Below, one piece after another: positions 60,779 to 64,000 of a stretch of DNA of 64,000 bases. The notes under the pieces are model-generated. The model saw only the letters and a program-made list of their open reading frames with translations. It searched no databases and was not told where the DNA came from. A program made the position numbers and the translations under genes. Source of the stretch: Chloroflexi bacterium HGW-Chloroflexi-3 (lineage in GTDB: Bacteria > Chloroflexota > Anaerolineae > Anaerolineales > Anaerolineaceae); NCBI GenBank assembly GCA_002842045.1, contig PHBX01000022.1:1-64000 (forward strand), read 5' to 3'. Within the stretch, counting starts at the first letter, position 1; every line of letters starts with the position of its first letter.

Positions 60779-62203
60779 TTACCAATTCCCGGTTAAGATG
60801 CGTCCCATGCAAACCCCATTCATGCTGGATTGCATCAAACCACGTGTCAGTCCGGCACCATCGCCCAACACATGCAAATTCTTCACATTCGTTTCAAACT
60901 GTGGATTAATGACGATTTTGTTCGAATAGAATTTCACCTCAACTCCGTATAAAAGCGTACTATCACTGGCGATACCAGGCATGATATTTTCGAGTGCTTC
61001 CAGTGTTTCGATGATGTCAATCATGATGCGATAGGGCAGCACCAGGCTTAAATCTCCCGCTACAGCATCCTTGAGCGTGGGCTGGATGATATTCTTGGCT
61101 ACGCGTGAGGTGGTGGATCGCCGGCCGCGTTTAAGATCCCCATAGCGCTGCACCAGCACCTTCCCCCCTGAGAGCATATTGCCCAATTCGGCGATATAGC
61201 GTCCATATTCGATCGGGGTTTTGAATGGCTCTGTGAAGGATTTTGACACCAGCAAAGCAAAATTGGTATTGCTGGTCTTGAGCGTCTGATCCTTATAGCT
61301 ATGTCCGTTCACGACCGCCAGATTACCATAGCGCTCCTCGGACACCTCTCCGCGGGGGTTCCAGCAGAAGGTGCGCACACGATCCTCAAAAGTTTTGGTG
61401 TAATACACCAATTTGGCCTCGTACAGGGTTGAGTCAATATCATAGGTCACCCCGGCATCCGTTTCCACACGCACACCGATATCCACCTGTCCATTGCGTG
61501 AGACCACCCCATACTTCTTGCACATGTTATTCAGCCACTCACTGCCTTCGCGACCAATGGCCACGATCACCTTATCCCCGCGCATCTGGTGACCATCCTG
61601 CGTGATCACACCGACGATCTTCTTCCGCCCATCCGCATCAGTTTCGATCAAAAAATCGCTCACCACTGTGCGGAAACACATTTCAATCTCCAAATCTTCC
61701 AATGCTTTCTGGATGCGGGCATAGATATCATAGGCTTTTTCCGTACCCATGTGACGCACCCCGGATTCGATCAATTTCAGATGTGATTGGGCAGCTGCGC
61801 GGCGGATATGGTCCACCCGCCCATTGGTGTCGATACCGTGCACCTCCGGATCAGCACCAAAATGCAAATACAGTCCATCAGTGTACTCCAGAATGCGCCG
61901 AAATGGCTCCTTGCCGATATATTTGATTAAGTCTCCCCCCACTTCACCATCATAACTGATCGAAAGTTTGCCATCACTGAAACTGCCACTGCCTGAAAAT
62001 CCGGTGGTGATGGCACATGGATCACAATTGGCACACACCCCGGTCTTGCGCTTGGGACATTTGCGCTTTTCAATCGAGTTGCCTTTTTCAATCATCAGTA
62101 TACGGGTATCTGGCCTGAATTGCTTGGCTTCATATGCAGTAAAAATACCCGCAGGACCTGCACCTACAATCAATATATCGTAAGAGTCAAAGGTTGGTTT
62201 CAT
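60779..62203 (-). CDS. FAD-dependent dehydrogenase of the COG2509 type
   Basis: A 474-residue flavoprotein. The N-terminal Rossmann motif DILIVGAGPAGIFTAYEA binds FAD, followed by LMIEKGNSIEKRKCPKRKTG and a cysteine-rich CANCDPCAITTGFSGSGSFS, characteristic of these uncharacterised dehydrogenases. FCWNPRGEVSEERYGNLAVV and a C-terminal LHVLGDGAGLTRGLMQSSMNG complete the family pattern. The four clustered cysteines may be a metal or redox site. ATG at 62203 has GGAG about 10 bases upstream; the TTG at 62209 is less likely. It ends four bases from thrC, in convergent orientation. The reaction is not known. Confidence 0.75.
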   Translation of the reverse strand: MKPTFDSYDILIVGAGPAGIFTAYEAKQFRPDTRILMIEKGNSIEKRKCPKRKTGVCANCDPCAITTGFSGSGSFSDGKLSISYDGEVGGDLIKYIGKEPFRRILEYTDGLYLHFGADPEVHGIDTNGRVDHIRRAAAQSHLKLIESGVRHMGTEKAYDIYARIQKALEDLEIEMCFRTVVSDFLIETDADGRKKIVGVITQDGHQMRGDKVIVAIGREGSEWLNNMCKKYGVVSRNGQVDIGVRVETDAGVTYDIDSTLYEAKLVYYTKTFEDRVRTFCWNPRGEVSEERYGNLAVVNGHSYKDQTLKTSNTNFALLVSKSFTEPFKTPIEYGRYIAELGNMLSGGKVLVQRYGDLKRGRRSTTSRVAKNIIQPTLKDAVAGDLSLVLPYRIMIDIIETLEALENIMPGIASDSTLLYGVEVKFYSNKIVINPQFETNVKNLHVLGDGAGLTRGLMQSSMNGVCMGRILTGNW

Positions 62204-62364
62204 TGGCAAAACTCCAGTTTGGGATAAAAAAATTGTATCATATCGAATGAGAGGTTATTGTCTGATCAACCTACCAAAATTATTAATAACCTAAGAACCA
62301 TAAATCTGGGTTAACATTGGGTTAAATCATTACTTCCTTGCTTATGTCCGCCCATGCAATTCGT

Positions 62365-62390
62365 TATAATAATCTCAGTTAAAGGAAAGG
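62365..62390 (+). promoter_or_regulatory. -10 box and ribosome site of the arsenate reductase gene
   Basis: A perfect TATAAT lies at 62365-62370; no good -35 box was found at the right distance. AAAGGAAAGG at 62381-62390 is 7 bases from the TTG at 62398 and decides that start, because the nearby ATG at 62391 is in another frame. Confidence 0.5.
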
Positions 62391-62397
62391 ATGCCCT

Positions 62398-62832
62398 TTG
62401 AACAAAACTCGTGTTCTCATTCTTTGCACAGGAAACTCAGCCCGTTCTCAAATGGGGGAAGGTCTTTTAAAACATCTAACAGGCGTTCGATTCGATGTCC
62501 TTAGTGCTGGCACCTCTCCCTCCACGCTCAACCCGTACGCTGTGCTTGCCATGGCTGAAATAGGTATAGATATCCGTGATCAGTATTCCAAAAGCCTGAA
62601 TCAATTTCTTACCCAGGAATTTGATTACGTCATCACCGTTTGTGATCATGCAGCGGAAGTCTGCCCAATCTTCCCTGGGACTGCAAAGCGTATCCATTGG
62701 AGCTTTCCCGACCCAGCGGCAATCGAGGGCGATCACCAGGCGAGGTTAGCAGCTTTTGTGCAGGTCAGAGATGCCATCAAAGTTCGTCTGGATCAATGGC
62801 TGGTTGAACTGGAAAAAACAGAGCCAAATTGA
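62398..62832 (+). CDS. arsC: thioredoxin-coupled arsenate reductase ArsC
   Basis: A 144-residue protein with the low-molecular-weight phosphatase fold. It reduces arsenate to arsenite with electrons from thioredoxin. The P-loop CTGNSARS (C10 to S17) is followed by C82 and C89 (ITVCDHAAEVCPIFPG), the exact triad of the Gram-positive plasmid ArsC mechanism, so it is an arsenate reductase and not only a tyrosine phosphatase. SFPDPAA provides the general acid Asp. The start is TTG at 62398. No arsenite exporter or arsR gene is adjacent; the remnant ArsR-type gene is 9 kb away. Confidence 0.88.
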   Translation: MNKTRVLILCTGNSARSQMGEGLLKHLTGVRFDVLSAGTSPSTLNPYAVLAMAEIGIDIRDQYSKSLNQFLTQEFDYVITVCDHAAEVCPIFPGTAKRIHWSFPDPAAIEGDHQARLAAFVQVRDAIKVRLDQWLVELEKTEPN

Positions 62833-62838
62833 TACGAT

Positions 62839-64000
62839 TTAGAAAATCGATCCTCCCCAAACAAATTTTTCAAATTCTGGTGTAGGGTAACGGCCTACAA
62901 CCCAACAATTTCTAAATTTGTATTTTTTGGCAATTTTTTGTAATTTGTTTTCATCTGTTTCTACAGGATGATACATTACTTCTAAAGCAGTTTCTTCAAT
63001 ATTCTCAGCATTCAAAATAAAATCAATTTCGAATTCTTTTCCTTTAGAGAGATAAGCTAATTCTCCATAATCGCGCAATTGATTAAAGATTGCATTTTCA
63101 TACAAAGCACCTTCACCAGGGTGGGCAAGAATACTGGCAATACCATTATCCCGAAAATAAAATTTTTTACCCAAAGATACTGATTTATCAACACTGGAAT
63201 AAGCCGGTAATTGGTAAATAATGTATGTCTTTTTGAGAAATTCGAGATATTCATTTAATGTTGGGCGTGATATGCCTACGATCAAAGATAGCTTTGAATA
63301 GTCAATTCGATTACCCATTCGAATGGCTAATATTTGCAACAATTGTTGTAATTCCCCAATTTTTCTAAAATCAGCCAGAGACTGCACATCAATATTTATA
63401 TATGAAGAGAAAATATCATTCAAAATCTCTCGCTTTACTTCCGGGTTCGGTTCCAGAACAACATTGGGTAATCCTCCATACTTTATGAATTCATCATAAT
63501 GAGCCTTCAATCGTTCATACTCATGTTTGTCAAATAGCATTTCTGAAAACGAATGTCTTCGATAATAAGGAATCCCTTTAAAGTTCAAAAATTCACCAAA
63601 ACTTAATGGAAACATTTCATAAATTATTTTCCTTCCAGCCATCGATTCACTGAAATAATTCTTCAGATAGAAAGAGCTGGAACCGGTTAATATGAATTTG
63701 ATCCCATAGCGGTCATATAGATACTTAATCACACTGGGAAGACTGGGAACATATTGAATATCATCCAGGGCTATTGTCATAGATTTTGATGGATCTAATC
63801 CCTGGTTTCTGAAATAATTCAACGCCAAATCATAATTTTGCTCTTCAAAAACAGCTCGTTGATCCAATCTTTCCAGATCCATAAACAATTTGTTATTCGT
63901 GGATATTTGATCCATCAACCAGCGTACAGCGGTTGTCTTTCCAACCCTGTGCATACCCGTTATGACGATTATTCTTGAATCTGAAAGAGCTTTAGCAATC
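62839..64000 (-). CDS. DUF4143 AAA-family ATPase, 5' end outside window
   Basis: At least 386 residues; the frame is open across the right edge, where IAKALSDSRIIVITGMHRVG and GKTTAVRWLMDQI carry the Walker A site. The first in-window ATG (63954) falls inside this motif, so the true start lies beyond 64000. MTIALDDIQYVPSL is the Walker B region, FILTGSSSFYLKNYF the sensor, and SMAGRKIIYEMFPLSFGEFL follows, precisely the part missing from the decayed homologue at 53640-54633. The C-terminal DUF4143 domain has a restriction-like core (KEFEIDFILN...ETALEVMY). Such ATPases are frequent in bacteria and archaea and their role is unsettled. Confidence 0.8.
   Translation of the reverse strand, partial: IAKALSDSRIIVITGMHRVGKTTAVRWLMDQISTNNKLFMDLERLDQRAVFEEQNYDLALNYFRNQGLDPSKSMTIALDDIQYVPSLPSVIKYLYDRYGIKFILTGSSSFYLKNYFSESMAGRKIIYEMFPLSFGEFLNFKGIPYYRRHSFSEMLFDKHEYERLKAHYDEFIKYGGLPNVVLEPNPEVKREILNDIFSSYINIDVQSLADFRKIGELQQLLQILAIRMGNRIDYSKLSLIVGISRPTLNEYLEFLKKTYIIYQLPAYSSVDKSVSLGKKFYFRDNGIASILAHPGEGALYENAIFNQLRDYGELAYLSKGKEFEIDFILNAENIEETALEVMYHPVETDENKLQKIAKKYKFRNCWVVGRYPTPEFEKFVWGGSIF

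Overview
The window looks like a chromosomal segment of a Chloroflexota bacterium, most likely of the Anaerolineae type. That placement is an inference from the gene families (a ClpC with this architecture, an Arg-tRNA without encoded CCA, a BCD/PucC-type transporter, a UbiA prenyltransferase, many polytopic GT-C enzymes), not from a marker phylogeny. Base composition is patchy. clpC, radA, lysC-thrC and the FAD dehydrogenase are visibly GC-richer. The glycosyltransferase array, the defence island and the haem cluster are AT-richer.

Layout. 1-916: end of a degraded IS66 transposase with an in-frame amber stop. 1.1-11.9 kb: eight large polytopic membrane proteins, including four tandem paralogues of the PIG-V type, probably building a surface glycan with polyprenyl-phosphate sugars. 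12-14.5 kb: clpC with a structured leader and a strong terminator. 14.6-30.5 kb: an accessory island. A repeat-rich graveyard precedes an unrecognised two-domain gene, a type I restriction-modification operon (hsdM, hsdS, a NucS-like nuclease, hsdR, a YgjP-like metallopeptidase) and a Gabija-type pair (GajA OLD/TOPRIM nuclease plus GajB UvrD-like helicase). Remnants of DUF2726 zinc-ribbon genes and a RAYT transposase follow. Short sequences left of the island recur, inverted, to its right.

30.5-41 kb: radA, a DUF433 antitoxin with a truncated PIN-like toxin, a BCD-family transporter, a thioredoxin-fold/DsbD-like membrane protein, an acyltransferase, a DegV protein, a B12-binding radical SAM protein, and a nucleotidyltransferase overlapping an unassigned gene. 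41.1-52.6 kb: a nearly gapless haem cluster, from a MerR-like regulator with four helically phased 10-bp repeats upstream of its start codon, through an AhbD-like radical SAM protein, a HemQ-like protein, hemH, hemY, hemA, hemC, hemD, hemB and hemE to hemL. It covers glutamyl-tRNA to coprohaem, with two different candidate final decarboxylases.

52.5-54.6 kb: four consecutive decayed genes with internal deletions, a frameshift or a lost start codon. 54.7-55.5 kb: a compact regulated unit (promoter, possible 8-codon leader peptide, competing stems, terminator) in front of a YedF/DsrE-like gene, then tRNA-Arg(GCG). 55.5-57.9 kb: two REP-like palindromes, a copper pair (CopZ-like HMA protein and a membrane protein with a cupredoxin-like tail) and a UbiA prenyltransferase. 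57.9-60.8 kb: lysC-thrC behind a near-consensus promoter overlapped by a palindrome. 60.8-64 kb: an FAD dehydrogenase, a thioredoxin-type arsenate reductase with its three cysteines, and a DUF4143 ATPase running off the right edge. No CRISPR array, rRNA or plasmid origin was seen.
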